A DNA stretch of 64,000 nucleotides from Nitrococcus mobilis Nb-231 (GCF_000153205.1 NZ_CH672427.1:2086541-2150540); one strand, 5' to 3'. Positions 45,975-55,707 are shown, numbered from the stretch's first letter. A program made the numbers and translations. The notes: generated by a model not told the origin, from the sequence alone.

Positions 45975-47411
45975 TCAGGAAGATTGTTCCTTCGCCTGGA
46001 TCGCCTCTCGGTTCGTGGGTCGCCTGAGCGAGACGCTATTTTGCCGTGCCGCGGGCAATGCCCTTGCGCCGGTCTCGGATCGACGCAGCAAATACGTAAC
46101 CAGAACAATGGCCGGCACCCCCAACAACGCCGTGTAGAGAAAGAAAGCCGCGTAGCCTTGCGCGTCCACGACCATACCCGAAAAGCCGCTGACGAGTTTA
46201 CCGGGCAGCGTCATCAGCGAGCTGAATAGCGCATATTGAGTTGCCGTGTACATGGTATTAGTCAGACTGGAGAGATAGGCGATGAAAACGGCACCGGCGA
46301 AACCGCCGCTCAAGTTATCCGCGCTGATGGTCAGCGTCAGCAGCCCCATACTCTTCCCTTGAACCGCCAGATAAGCAAAGAGCACATTGGTCGATGAGGC
46401 CAGGATGGCCGCCAGCAGCAGCGGGCGCATCAGCCCGTAGCGAACCACGACCGTACCGCCTACCATGGCACCGAGGAGGGTCATGCACAAACCGTATACG
46501 CCACTGATGTTGGCGATTTGCGGCTTGCTGAAACCCAAGTCGATATAGAGCGGGTTAGCCATGCTGGCCATCGCGATATCGCTGATACGAAAGCAGCCGA
46601 TGAACGCCAAAATGGCAAGTGCGAGCCAGCCGTTGCGGGCGAAGAAGTCCACCAGCGGAGCGATCACGGCGCCGCCGAACCAAGCGGAAAAAGTATGCAG
46701 CCCGTAGCGGATACGTTCTGTGCGCATCACGACGGTGCCGACGGGCCGCTTAACCAGCCCAACAACCGCGCGGGGCGGGTGCTCAGGCTCCCGGCTCAAC
46801 AGCACCGTCGCCATGCCCAGCAGCATCAGGCCGGCCATGACCTGATAGGCCATATGCCAAGAGCCAATCGATGCCAAGTAGAGCACGCCGGTATAGGAAA
46901 CCACGTTGGCGATCCGATAGCCGATCTGATAGGTGGCCGCCATCGCCCCCTGATAGATTTCCTCCTCGGCCTCGATGCGAAAGGCGTCTACGGCGATGTC
47001 CTGGGTAGCGGAACAAAAGGCCACAATGAACCCGAACCCGGCCAAGACTCGGAGATCCGCAGCCGGATCGATGCAGCTGATGCCCAGTAAACCGGCGGCG
47101 ATACCGATCTGTCCCGCAAGCATCCAACTGCGCCGTTTACCTAGCAATCGAGTCAATCCGGGCACCGAGAGATGGTCGATCACCGGCGCCCACAGCACTT
47201 TGATGGAGTACGTCACACCGAGCCAGCTAAAAAAGCCGATCTCGGTATGATCCACACCAGTTTCGCGGAGCCAAACCGTCAACGTGGCGAAGATCAACAT
47301 GAAGGGCAGCCCTGCGGAGAAACCCAGGAATACCATCGTGATCACGGACCGGCGCAGATAAATGCCTAGCGCCGCTCGCCAATTACAAACCCCAGGGGTT
47401 ACCGATGCCAT
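45975..47411 (-). CDS. ampG: AmpG-family muropeptide permease (MFS)
   Basis: 478 residues with about twelve hydrophobic segments. FLGFSAGLPFMLIFATLTVWLRE near the start, LWAPVIDHL and CSATQDIAVDAFRIE are typical AmpG signatures. AmpG imports GlcNAc-anhydromuropeptides from the periplasm for cell-wall recycling and is needed for beta-lactamase induction in some species. The central loop (residues about 215-235) is longer and basic. No recycling enzymes are adjacent. The gene is divergent from the Sel1 protein gene. Confidence 0.93.
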   Translation of the reverse strand: MASVTPGVCNWRAALGIYLRRSVITMVFLGFSAGLPFMLIFATLTVWLRETGVDHTEIGFFSWLGVTYSIKVLWAPVIDHLSVPGLTRLLGKRRSWMLAGQIGIAAGLLGISCIDPAADLRVLAGFGFIVAFCSATQDIAVDAFRIEAEEEIYQGAMAATYQIGYRIANVVSYTGVLYLASIGSWHMAYQVMAGLMLLGMATVLLSREPEHPPRAVVGLVKRPVGTVVMRTERIRYGLHTFSAWFGGAVIAPLVDFFARNGWLALAILAFIGCFRISDIAMASMANPLYIDLGFSKPQIANISGVYGLCMTLLGAMVGGTVVVRYGLMRPLLLAAILASSTNVLFAYLAVQGKSMGLLTLTISADNLSGGFAGAVFIAYLSSLTNTMYTATQYALFSSLMTLPGKLVSGFSGMVVDAQGYAAFFLYTALLGVPAIVLVTYLLRRSETGARALPAARQNSVSLRRPTNREAIQAKEQSS

Positions 47412-47747
47412 CGAGTCAGTTCCGATTTGGCCGGAAAATCTAACCGCATCGTCTGTTATTCATCGGCTAGGGACAAGCAAGCCGATAAAGTGGCCTTTTG
47501 GCCGTCACTATTTGACGTTGCACGTCACTGAAATCCGACATTATCCGACCGATAGATGGTGCCAAAAATTGGCGTCGGGGTGCTGTGGGCGGCATCCCAT
47601 CATCTTTTAAGTGATTGATAAATATCTATCATAGAGCGTATGGAGCGGCCGGATGACAAATCAGATCGCTAGGTCGTTCATTCGCTGGCCTATTTTCTGC
47701 ATATCATAAAGCGGCGCAGGCCGGAATAGTGCTTAAAGGGGGTAACA
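47412..47747. other. Intergenic region between ampG and the Sel1 gene
   Basis: About 335 bp. It should carry divergent promoters. A dyad TGATA-N6-TATCA lies near 47618-47633 and may be an operator. No gene was found. Confidence 0.4.
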
Positions 47748-48155
47748 ATGGTCTCGCAAGCTATCAAGGCCCGGAACGATTACCTGCGGGGACGCCGCTT
47801 GGAGACGGGGGACGGCTGTCCGGTGGATTTGGTCTTCGCGGCCTATTTCTATCGGCGCGCAGCGCTCCGGGGGCTTGCCGAGGCCCAGCATGCGCTTGGC
47901 TTCTTGTACGCGACCGGACAAGGGGTGACATTGAACGAAACAATGGCTGTCCATTGGTTTGAGGCCGCCGCCCGGCAGAACCAAGTCTCCGCGCAACACA
48001 ATTTGGGGGTGATGTACGCGGAGGGACGCGGCGTACCAAGGAACGAGGAAATCGCGGTTCGCTGGTTCTATCAAGCGGCGCTTGGGGGTAGCGCCGAAGC
48101 ACGGGAGTGGTTGGCCAGGTGCGAACCCGGTCAGGCAATCGGGAATAACCCATAA
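47748..48155 (+). CDS. Sel1-repeat protein
   Basis: 135 residues with AAGGGGG before the ATG. Three Sel1-type units of about 36 residues are visible: AAYFYRRAALRGLAEAQHAL, then AVHWFEAAARQNQVSAQHNL with GVMYAEGRGV, then a final AVRWFYQAALGGSAEAREWL. Sel1 repeats are helical scaffolds for protein interaction. No signal peptide is seen, so it is cytoplasmic, unlike many secreted Sel1 proteins. The following gene for a membrane-tethered receiver protein is 258 bp downstream on the same strand; a shared role is only a guess. Confidence 0.85.
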   Translation: MVSQAIKARNDYLRGRRLETGDGCPVDLVFAAYFYRRAALRGLAEAQHALGFLYATGQGVTLNETMAVHWFEAAARQNQVSAQHNLGVMYAEGRGVPRNEEIAVRWFYQAALGGSAEAREWLARCEPGQAIGNNP

Positions 48156-48413
48156 GGATGCCTACAGGCCGGTTATATGTGCCAAGCCGCCGGACGGACG
48201 CACGCTCCTCGCTCGCTACAGTCGATCAACGGCGTGCAGCAACCCGCAACGAACGAGGCATTAAGCCCCGTTTGCATCCGTCCGGCGGTTTTCCTTTCGC
48301 GGCGCAGGCCTCGCATGCACTCTACGTATCTAGCACCGGCACGCTCGGCCATCTTATGGCATGCCACGAATTAACCCGGTTGCTGCGCAACAAAATTTAT
48401 GGAGTCACCGTAG

Positions 48414-49589
48414 ATGATTCAGGTCAAAAAAGCCCTCGTGGTTGATGACTCGCGCCTTGCCCGCATCGCGCTCAGCAAGCTTTTGCGACGACGCAATGTC
48501 GATGTAGATATGGTGGCTACCGGTACCGAAGCCCTCGATTATCTTCGCACGGCGCGGCCGGACGTGGTCTTCATGGACTACATGATGCCGGATATGGATG
48601 GCTTCGAAGCGACCCGGCGGATCCGCTCGCTGCCTGGCGAGACGGAGATCCCAGTTGTCATGTACACCGCCCAGGAAAACGCGGAGGACCGTGAACGTGC
48701 CGAGGCGCTCGGAATCGCGGGGTTCCTTACCAAACCCAGCGGCGAGGACAGCCTGGAAGAGATATTGGAAGCCCTGAGGCGACGCTCCAGTGAGCCAAGC
48801 CCGACAACAGTGGGCGCAACACCCGAACGCTCTACGAACGCGGCGCCGAGACAATCCGTGCCAGCGGCCACGAAGTCCACACCGGCGCCTGCCGAACGAG
48901 CCGAGCCGCAGAGGGAAATTGCTTGGCAGAATATCCAGACCGCCGCTCGCGAGGCCGCTGAAGCAAAAGCCATCGAGGCGACCCAACAACTCGTGCAACA
49001 ACGAATCGACGCCCTCCGCGGGGAGCTCGAAGGAACGATCCGCCAAGCCACCGCCGCCGACCAAGGCGCCACCAAGGCTCTGGCTGAGAAGACGGCACGG
49101 CGTATCGCCGAGGAAAGCGCCCAGCAGGCTATCGAGCGCTTCGGCGAGGAGTTCAGGCCGGAGCAAGCTGCGGAGAAGATCAAAGCCGAGCTGCGCCGCG
49201 AACTTCGGGGCCATATGGCCGAACTGCTGGCCGCCGATGTTTTCCGCCAACAGTTCACCGAGATCATCCTCGAAACCGCACTGCCCCGCCTACGCGATGA
49301 GATAATCGAAGAGGCGCTGCCACGCATCCGAGATCGGATTCTGGAAGACACCCGGCGCTTGGCGCGCGAGGCGGCCACGAAAGCGGCGGGCGATGCAACG
49401 AGCGAACAAATCGCCGTATCGCTGACCGAGCATCGGATGCAGGCGGATGACCGTATTCGCGAGTTGGTGCATACGAGTGCCGCTCGTCTGCAACGATCCT
49501 TGCGCATTAGTGTAGGCGTCGGTCTGGTGCTGCTCGTTGTCGGGGTAGCCGGCAGCGTCTACTTGTCAACGCACGGAATTCCTTTCTGA
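48414..49589 (+). CDS. Receiver-domain protein with coiled coil and C-terminal membrane anchor
   Basis: 391 residues. The receiver domain (1-120) has the acidic pair DD (11-12), phospho-acceptor Asp55 (VVFMDYMMPD), Thr84 and Lys106 (LTKPS), so it should be phosphorylated. A Pro/Ala/Thr-rich linker (130-165) leads to an Ala/Glu/Arg-rich coiled coil (about 170-355). One membrane helix ends the chain (about 366-385, VGVGLVLLVVGVAGSVYL), leaving six residues outside. No DNA-binding or enzymatic output is present. This layout is unusual: a phosphorylation switch on a tail-anchored coiled coil. GGAG lies 10 bases upstream of the ATG. The end overlaps the endonuclease V gene on the other strand by 24 bp. 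Confidence 0.85.
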   Translation: MIQVKKALVVDDSRLARIALSKLLRRRNVDVDMVATGTEALDYLRTARPDVVFMDYMMPDMDGFEATRRIRSLPGETEIPVVMYTAQENAEDRERAEALGIAGFLTKPSGEDSLEEILEALRRRSSEPSPTTVGATPERSTNAAPRQSVPAATKSTPAPAERAEPQREIAWQNIQTAAREAAEAKAIEATQQLVQQRIDALRGELEGTIRQATAADQGATKALAEKTARRIAEESAQQAIERFGEEFRPEQAAEKIKAELRRELRGHMAELLAADVFRQQFTEIILETALPRLRDEIIEEALPRIRDRILEDTRRLAREAATKAAGDATSEQIAVSLTEHRMQADDRIRELVHTSAARLQRSLRISVGVGLVLLVVGVAGSVYLSTHGIPF

Positions 49590-50261
49590 GCCCCGGCGAG
49601 CCGAAGCCACCCGATCCGCCATACGAATCGGTTCAGGCAAACGGTAGCGCCCCGTGCAGGCCAGCGTCCACTCAACCGCACTGACATGGTCGGTGCGGTG
49701 ACCCGGCGAGATGAACAACGGGCGTACCGCGCGGCGCGTGCGCACGACGGTGCCGATGCGCTGCTTTGCATCCATAAGTGGTGCTACGCAACCTTTCTCC
49801 ATACCCGGTTCCCGATAGTCGCCGATCAGACGAGACTTACCAACACCGATCGTCGGCAACCCGGTTACGACTCCGAGGTGGGCAGCGATACCCAGACGAC
49901 GGGGGTGGGCAATGCCTTGACCGTCGCACAAGACCAAATCAGGCAGAATCGATAGTTTCTCCAGGGCATGCAGCACCACGGGCAACTCACGAAAGGACAA
50001 CAAACCCGGAATATACGGAAATGGGGTCGGCTCCAAGGCGATCCGGGTCTCTAACGGCACAAGCTCAGGAAAGCTCAGCACCACCACCGCGGCCCTCGCC
50101 ATGCGACCATGATCGACGAAACCGGTATCCACGCCCGCCACACAACGAACCTGCTTCGGGCCAGACTGTAAATGAACCCGCGCCGCCAGTATGCGCTGCA
50201 GTGCAATGGCTTCCTTCGGGGTAACACTCCAATCATGGCCCGGATCAACGGGCATGAGCAT
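49566..50261 (-). CDS. nfi: Endonuclease V (deoxyinosine 3'-endonuclease)
   Basis: 231 residues, the normal length. Motifs: VAGVDTGF with the metal-binding Asp (E. coli Asp35), FPYIPGLLSFRELP, LVLCDGQGIAHPRRLGIA with the second Asp, and TIGVGKSRLIG. It nicks DNA one base 3' of deoxyinosine, starting repair of deaminated adenine. The last residues (ARRGSERNSVR) are encoded in DNA shared with the opposing receiver gene. Two ATGs (50261 and 50255) are possible starts. Confidence 0.95.
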   Translation of the reverse strand: MLMPVDPGHDWSVTPKEAIALQRILAARVHLQSGPKQVRCVAGVDTGFVDHGRMARAAVVVLSFPELVPLETRIALEPTPFPYIPGLLSFRELPVVLHALEKLSILPDLVLCDGQGIAHPRRLGIAAHLGVVTGLPTIGVGKSRLIGDYREPGMEKGCVAPLMDAKQRIGTVVRTRRAVRPLFISPGHRTDHVSAVEWTLACTGRYRLPEPIRMADRVASARRGSERNSVR

Positions 50262-50290
50262 GCGGCGGCGACAACCAACCTGGCATCGCC

Positions 50291-50590
50291 TCAGTCCTTG
50301 TCGTTGATATCCAGCTCATCGAGAGGATTTTTGGGACGGTATGGGTTAGCCCGATCCTCCATCCCATAGTCCTCACGCATGATATCGACCGAGCCGGACC
50401 AATCTTCGGGCGGCTCGATGGGCTCGGCGCTGAGCTCGAGCCAGGTCTCGAGCTCGAACTCCTCCACCGCACCGTCAAAGTACTGGATTTCGACCGTCTC
50501 CTCCTCATGATCGTAGGCCACCACCTCGAAGCTCTCACCTCTAGGTAACATATACCACTCGCCCACCATGGGCGGCCCAATCGTTGACAT
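50291..50590 (-). CDS. Small acidic conserved protein
   Basis: 99 residues from the ATG at 50590. It begins MSTIGPPMVGEWYMLPRGE. The core FEVVAYDHEEETVEIQYFDG and EEFELETWLEL looks like a compact SH3-like beta barrel. The acidic tail (DIMREDYGMEDRANPYRP) is conserved-looking and ends LDELDINDKD. I recognise the pattern as a small conserved gammaproteobacterial protein without known function. It is 29 bp upstream of the endonuclease V gene on the same strand and may be co-transcribed with it. Confidence 0.72.
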   Translation of the reverse strand: MSTIGPPMVGEWYMLPRGESFEVVAYDHEEETVEIQYFDGAVEEFELETWLELSAEPIEPPEDWSGSVDIMREDYGMEDRANPYRPKNPLDELDINDKD

Positions 50591-50713
50591 CACTCGATCT
50601 CCCAAAGTCCGCAAGGCGGCTGGTCAATCCCTTATTTTTTAATGGCTTTGAACCTCATATAGGAAGGTGATCGATCCACGTTCAACCTCGTGGACCGCCA
50701 GTGCCTCCGCCAC

Positions 50714-52522
50714 TCAGTCATCCGCCGCGTAGCGAAGACTCAAATAGAATACCCGGCCGAGGGTATTGAAACCGAATGCGTTCTCGTATTGCTTGTCCGT
50801 GACATTCTCAATTCGGCCCTCTACGGACCACGCTTGGGCGAGCCGAATCTGGCCGCTGAGGTTGAACAATGTATAGCCACCAAGCGTTTCGTCACCGACG
50901 TCGGCCCGTTGACCGACCCTCAATAGCTCACCGCGGATCAGTCCGCCGTTGCCCAGCGCGCGCGCCAACACCAGGGAGAACTTGCTGTCGGGCCGGCGCA
51001 GCAGCCGCGCATGCGTGCTGATGTTGCGCGGTCGCTGCAGCGTGAGACTCGAGTGCAGGCTCCAGCGGCCGATACCATCCGTATACTGTAGCTCAAGCCC
51101 TGGGATCTTCGCTTCGTCAATGTTGATCGCCTGGGACATCTCACCCTCGAAAGCAATGAGATCGTCGATTCTGGTATAGAAGAGGTTAGCCTCCAGACGT
51201 CGTCGACCGCCCGGCTGATGGTAGCGCACAGCCAGCTCGGCCGAACGCGAGCGCTCCGGTTCGAGATCCGGGTTCCCCGCGAAAAAACCACCAAATCCGG
51301 GATGAAATAGCTCGTTGAGGTCCGGCGCTTTGAAAGCCGTACCGTAAGAGAGGATCACACGATAGCCAGCACCGAGACTATAGCCCCACGCAAACTGGCC
51401 CGTCACGTAGCCGCCGAACTCGCTTTGGTGATTATAGCGAACCCCCGCCTCCAAATCGCTGTTACCGAAAGCACCCAACCAGTTTGCGTAAACTCCCGTG
51501 TTGGTGGTGAAGTCATTGAAAACGACCACTGAGGTGGCCGGGTCGCTGTTCTTACCGATGTTGCGGCGCCAAGTCAGTCCCAAGGTCAAGGACTGCGTCT
51601 TGCTCAGATGCAGATTATTCTGCCAATCGAGGGTCGTGCGCTGAGTGCTGATCTTGCTCGGGAAAGCCGATTTCGTCTCGATATCGTCCTGATTGAAGCC
51701 GAGCGTCAGAGCGTAACCCCAAACCCGTGCCGGACTGTCGGTGAGGCGCGCGCTGAAGTTGCCATTAACGATACCCTGAACGCCTTGGTCGAACTCTACA
51801 TCGCCATTGGCATACCAGCCAGACAAGCGCAAGGCCGCATTTCCCCACAGTGGCGCCGTGAAGCGGGCGTTGAGGCTGCGATTGATGAAGCCATCGTCAT
51901 CGGGATCATAGCTAGGATTGCCGGGATTGGTGGCAGAAATACCGTCGGTACGGACAAAGGAGGTGTTCAGCGTCAGGCGCGTCGCCGCGCCGAACCCGAA
52001 ACCCGCCTCGGCGCGTTGGGTATCCTGCGAGCCGGCCGTCACCGACGCCGTCACCCCCTCCGGCTGGCGCGTAAAAATCTGGATGACACCACCCACAGCG
52101 TCCGAGCCATAAAGCGTAGCGCGCGGACCGCGCACGATCTCAATGCGCTCGATTTGTGCCGGCGACATCTGCCGCCAGGCGAATAGACCGCTCGCCGGCG
52201 AGCTCGCCCTCACCCCATCGATGAGCACGAGCACATGGTTGGAATTGGTACCCCGCAGAAATACGCTGGTGTTACCGCCTAGACCCCCACTGCGTGCCAC
52301 ATCGACACCTGGCTGCAAGCGCAGCAAATCGTCGATGCTCTGAGGATTCGTCGCTTCGATGTCCGCACGGGTAATCACCGTTACCGGGGCAAGCGTCTCA
52401 TCGACCGAGGTCGGTAATCGCTCGGCAGTGACGACAATGGGAGGGGTTTCGAGGGCGCTCGCCGCGACCGGCAGCCCCATCATTACGGCTACCGCAGCGA
52501 AATAGCTCGCCTGCTGTTGCAT
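50714..52522 (-). CDS. btuB: TonB-dependent vitamin B12 receptor
   Basis: 602 residues, close to E. coli BtuB (614). The signal peptide ends ASALE; a TonB box-like PIVVTAERLP follows. The plug domain contains VFLRGTNSNHVLVLIDGVR and IEIVRGPRATLYGSDAVGGV. The rest is a 22-strand barrel ending in YLSLRYAADD. A Ca-binding-type acidic loop (PSYDPDDDGFINRS) is present near residue 230, as in BtuB. It imports cobalamin across the outer membrane with TonB. A cobalamin riboswitch precedes it on the same strand, which supports the substrate assignment. The closing aromatic residue common to porins is replaced by Asp-Asp. Confidence 0.93.
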   Translation of the reverse strand: MQQQASYFAAVAVMMGLPVAASALETPPIVVTAERLPTSVDETLAPVTVITRADIEATNPQSIDDLLRLQPGVDVARSGGLGGNTSVFLRGTNSNHVLVLIDGVRASSPASGLFAWRQMSPAQIERIEIVRGPRATLYGSDAVGGVIQIFTRQPEGVTASVTAGSQDTQRAEAGFGFGAATRLTLNTSFVRTDGISATNPGNPSYDPDDDGFINRSLNARFTAPLWGNAALRLSGWYANGDVEFDQGVQGIVNGNFSARLTDSPARVWGYALTLGFNQDDIETKSAFPSKISTQRTTLDWQNNLHLSKTQSLTLGLTWRRNIGKNSDPATSVVVFNDFTTNTGVYANWLGAFGNSDLEAGVRYNHQSEFGGYVTGQFAWGYSLGAGYRVILSYGTAFKAPDLNELFHPGFGGFFAGNPDLEPERSRSAELAVRYHQPGGRRRLEANLFYTRIDDLIAFEGEMSQAINIDEAKIPGLELQYTDGIGRWSLHSSLTLQRPRNISTHARLLRRPDSKFSLVLARALGNGGLIRGELLRVGQRADVGDETLGGYTLFNLSGQIRLAQAWSVEGRIENVTDKQYENAFGFNTLGRVFYLSLRYAADD

Positions 52523-52644
52523 GCTATGGTCCTTCTCGCGCGCACCCGCACGGATTTGGAATCACGGCGGCCAAGAGCAGCGAGGAGGCAACACGGAGGT
52601 AAACGGAACGCCGTCACACCCGTAGCACCGCCCACCGCAGCACT

Positions 52645-52870
52645 GAACCGGCAAGAGCTCCAGGTCGGTCTCCGGGCTTGCAAGCAGGCATCATGCCTGA
52701 CGCCGCGCCTTCCCATGCGTTAAGCACAGTGGCATAAAGCAGCGCCTTGACTCGCTTACCGTTGCGGGGGCAGCGCCGGACTTCCATACCCTCTATTGGA
52801 TATCCCGAGCCCACTGATTACTCAGCGGCTCTCGTGCCAACGGTTGGCAGGGCACCGGCTTCCCGTTTCA
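52645..52870 (-). promoter_or_regulatory. Cobalamin riboswitch in the btuB leader
   Basis: On the minus strand, in order: GGGAAGCCGGTGCCCTGCC, then the core GCTGCCCCCGCAACGGTAAG, then TTATGCCACTG, GGGAAGGCG and the B12 box AAGCCCGGAGACCGACC. These are the conserved blocks of the AdoCbl-type riboswitch. The B12 box ends about 140 nt before the btuB start, leaving room for an expression platform. Cobalamin binding should shut off btuB expression. Confidence 0.92.
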
Positions 52871-52992
52871 TCCCCGGCCAGCGGGCACGGGGAACCAGAA
52901 GCAGATAAGACAAAAAGAATTTCGACTACAAAGCGGTCACCTCTTCTGACCAAGAATTAAGAGAAAATGCATACTTCCGGCGGCACGGCGCA

Positions 52993-53694
52993 TCACCTGC
53001 GAACGAAGAGGAGATCCCAAACGCCATGCCCTTTATCACGACCTCGACGTTCGAATCGTGTCGCGGGACGATCGCCGGGACCGGGGGCGAACTGCCCAGG
53101 CCCCGCCGTATTTATGAATCGCGCCGAGCGCTCCACGACCGCCAGCATGTGCTCTGCATAGTCTTGCCAATCAGTTGCCAGACGCAAGAAGCCACCGGCG
53201 ATCAGTTTGCAAGCGGCAAGCGCCACCCAATCAGGCTGCACCAACCGTCGCTTGTGGTGACGTTGTTTGGGCCATGGATCGGGGAAGAACACCTGAATAC
53301 CAGCCAATGTGGAATCGGCGATGTTATGCCGCATGATCTCCACGGCGTCGGCGCACACCAGTCGAACATTGTCGATGGCTTCCAGCTCGAGCCGACGCAG
53401 CAATTGTCCCATACCCGGGCGATAAACTTCGATGCCCAGATAACCCTGCTGCGGATACCGCGCGGCCAGCTCCGCCAACGCCTCACCGCTGCCAAAGCCA
53501 ATATCCAGGATCATGGGAATCCGAGGACCGAACAGCGCCTGCGGATCAAGCCGCTCGTCACCGCATTCGAGGCCATAACGGGTGAACAGCCGCGCCAAGG
53601 TGCGAGCCTGGCCGCGCGTCAACCTACCCTCTCGGCGCACGAAACTGCGCACGCGGCGGTGTTGGGAAACGTGCTCCGCCTGTGTCTGTCCCAT
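52993..53694 (-). CDS. trmB: tRNA (guanine-N7)-methyltransferase
   Basis: 233 residues. SAM-binding motif ILDIGFGSGEALAELA, the family motif VFFPDPWPKQRHHKRRLVQ and a C-terminal TRFERRGRDKGHGVWDLLF are all typical of TrmB. It makes m7G46 in tRNA variable loops. It starts 19 bp after the thiG stop and is probably the last gene of a thiS-thiG-trmB unit, an arrangement seen in other gammaproteobacteria. Confidence 0.96.
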   Translation of the reverse strand: MGQTQAEHVSQHRRVRSFVRREGRLTRGQARTLARLFTRYGLECGDERLDPQALFGPRIPMILDIGFGSGEALAELAARYPQQGYLGIEVYRPGMGQLLRRLELEAIDNVRLVCADAVEIMRHNIADSTLAGIQVFFPDPWPKQRHHKRRLVQPDWVALAACKLIAGGFLRLATDWQDYAEHMLAVVERSARFINTAGPGQFAPGPGDRPATRFERRGRDKGHGVWDLLFVRR

Positions 53695-53713
53695 CGAGGC
53701 CGGGTCCTGCCGG

Positions 53714-54496
53714 TTAGAAAAACCGTCCTTCTAGTGGTGAGGAGGCCTCGGCAAAACGCTTCTTCTGGATGCGACCAGCCAGAAAAGCCTCGCGGCCCGC
53801 CGCCACCGCCTGGCGCATGGCCGAAGCCATCAGCACTGGATCCTTGGCACCCGCGATCGCGGTGTTCATGAGTACGCCGTCGCAACCAAGCTCCATGGCG
53901 ATTGCCGCATCGGATGCGGTTCCCACGCCGGCATCCACCAGCACCGGGATACCGGCATTCTCGACGATGGTGAGGATATTGTAGCGGTTCTGGATACCGA
54001 GCCCCGAGCCGATCGGGGCGGCAAGCGGCATGACCGCCACACAACCGAGTTCTTCCAAGCGCCGGGCGGCGACCGGATCGTCGTTGGTGTAGACCATGAC
54101 ATGGAAACCATCGGCTACGAGCCGTTTGGCCGCCTCGAGCGTCGCCGGAATATCCGGATAGAGCGTACGGGCATCGCCCAGCACTTCGAGCTTGACGAGA
54201 TCATGGCCGTCCAGCAGTTCACGTGCCAACTGGCAGGTACGCACGGCATCCTGTGCATTGAAGCAACCCGCGGTATTGGGCAGCAACGTGAACTCATCGG
54301 GCGGGATGACATCGAGCAGATTCGGCTCGTGCGGGTTCTGACCGATATTGCTGCGCCGGATCGCAACGGTAATGATTTCTGCCCCGCTCGCGCGGACGGC
54401 GCGCTGGGTCAGTTCCAAATCAGGGTACTTACCGGTGCCGACCACCAGTCGGGAACGGAACTCGCGCCCTGCCACGATGAGCTTATCTTGCCGCAT
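53714..54496 (-). CDS. thiG: Thiazole synthase
   Basis: 260 residues from the ATG at 54496; a TTG seven codons earlier is in frame but is a poor start. The start [19 protein letters not shown] is the family signature. KLEVLGD carries the Schiff-base Lys and [14 protein letters not shown] with [18 protein letters not shown] forms the phosphate-binding end of the TIM barrel. It builds the thiazole phosphate of thiamine from deoxyxylulose 5-phosphate, dehydroglycine and ThiS thiocarboxylate. thiS lies 71 bp upstream. Confidence 0.96.
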   Translation of the reverse strand: MRQDKLIVAGREFRSRLVVGTGKYPDLELTQRAVRASGAEIITVAIRRSNIGQNPHEPNLLDVIPPDEFTLLPNTAGCFNAQDAVRTCQLARELLDGHDLVKLEVLGDARTLYPDIPATLEAAKRLVADGFHVMVYTNDDPVAARRLEELGCVAVMPLAAPIGSGLGIQNRYNILTIVENAGIPVLVDAGVGTASDAAIAMELGCDGVLMNTAIAGAKDPVLMASAMRQAVAAGREAFLAGRIQKKRFAEASSPLEGRFF

Positions 54497-54567
54497 AATG
54501 TCGTTGAGCTCTCTCAATCACAAAATGAATTCAGCTCCAGCCGGTGCCGCCAGCCACCACCATGGTA

Positions 54568-54771
54568 TTACCCGCCGCCGATGGCTTGCACGATTTCGAT
54601 CCGATCACCGCTGCGGATTCGATACTCGGTCAAGTGGCTGCGCGGTAAAACGGTTTCATTAATCTCAACGGCAAACCGCCGGCTCGCGAGCTCGAGCTCG
54701 GCGATGAGCTCGGCGGCGGTTAGCCCGGTACGAACTTCGCGCACCTCGCCGTTGACGGTGATGCGTATCAT
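54568..54771 (-). CDS. thiS: Sulfur carrier protein ThiS
   Basis: 67 residues of beta-grasp (ubiquitin-like) type: MIRITVNGEVREV, then FAVEINETVLPRSHL and IEIVQAIGGG. The C-terminal Gly-Gly is thiocarboxylated and donates sulfur to ThiG; here one extra Gly ends the chain, as in several ThiS proteins. It directly precedes thiG on the same strand. No thiF or thiH is nearby, so activation must come from genes elsewhere. Confidence 0.93.
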   Translation of the reverse strand: MIRITVNGEVREVRTGLTAAELIAELELASRRFAVEINETVLPRSHLTEYRIRSGDRIEIVQAIGGG

Positions 54772-55098
54772 CTCAACTTGCCTGCTCCGGTTATTAAACT
54801 GCTACCAGGGTACTCCGATCTCAATTCTAACGCGCGAGAGCATCACACGTCGCCTCGCTGCCCAACGCGGCGCACCCAGCCCCGGCACCACGCCACCGCC
54901 CTTCGAGCGAACACCACTCGTGCCGGCTTCCCGACGGGAAAAGCCAACGCCTAAGGCAGCGCATATCCATTGCGGGCGACCCGCCGGTCGCACTTTGATG
55001 CCGATGGACGGCTGGCACTTGCGAGCCACAACAAGTTCAGTTACTAATAAGCATCTAAGAACCTGGGTGACGGGCCGGATGCGGCTGCTCCAGACTAA

Positions 55099-55172
55099 GC
55101 GGGCGTAGTTCAATGGTAGAACCTCAGCTTCCCAAGCTGATGACGTGGGTTCGATTCCCATCGCCCGCTCCA
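55099..55172 (+). tRNA. glyU: tRNA-Gly (CCC anticodon)
   Basis: A 74-nt cloverleaf. The acceptor arms GCGGGCG/CGCCCGC pair perfectly, the anticodon stem TCAGC/GCTGA encloses TTCCCAA (anticodon CCC), the T-arm has GGTTCGATTCC, and CCA is encoded. It is close to E. coli glyU. Confidence 0.97.
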
Positions 55173-55707
55173 ACCATCACTCGATCATGAACGTCCGCTA
55201 GACCAACGCCTCGTTGAAGAGGTTTTCGCGCGAGGCGCGCCACCCAAACGAAGTGGCGATTAAAAGCCGCTGTCGAGCCGCTTTCTTTCATGCCCGACAC
55301 CCAACCATTTGGTGCGGGTGGGGGGTGCTTCTAACCTGCTTGCAATCCGCAGTCTGTGGCGGTGGATTCGCTGCTACGGTGAGACGGCAGCGAGCCATCG
55401 GATAACCGTTTGCCATTGCCTCAAAGCAAATCGTTGAGAGGCAATCAACCAGACTGCGCCCACCGCTTCCGACAAGATATGTTAGCGTAGACTTATGGAC
55501 AACAAGAGCCCGTCGGCTCATAACAAAAACCGCTAGCCAAGGGGCAGGGGCGGTATGCTACAAGATAACTATGAAGCGGGGTGGACAATTTAGCGGAAAC
55601 AAATACGCCTCAACAAGTTCTAATTACCGAAAGGGCTGGGCCCGCCCAACCGAGGGTCAGGGGCCGACTGCAGGGGGTAGTCGGTTGTAGAGCCAGGAGG
55701 TGGTTGT
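55173..55707. other. Intergenic region before prkA
   Basis: About 535 bp. It should carry the promoter and leader of the prkA operon, which I cannot place. A reading frame of 77 codons exists on the minus strand (55288-55521) but has no ribosome-binding site and no recognised similarity. A short GC-rich stem lies near 55225 (GCGCG repeats). Confidence 0.4.

Noticed and set aside
54802-55173. Open frame on the minus strand with GIEPTSSAWEAEVLPLNYAR
   Set aside because: It is the antisense of the tRNA-Gly gene at 55099-55172, a well-known false protein.
55288-55521. 77-codon minus-strand frame before prkA
   Set aside because: No ribosome-binding site, no similarity recognised and odd composition (Pro/His-rich end).
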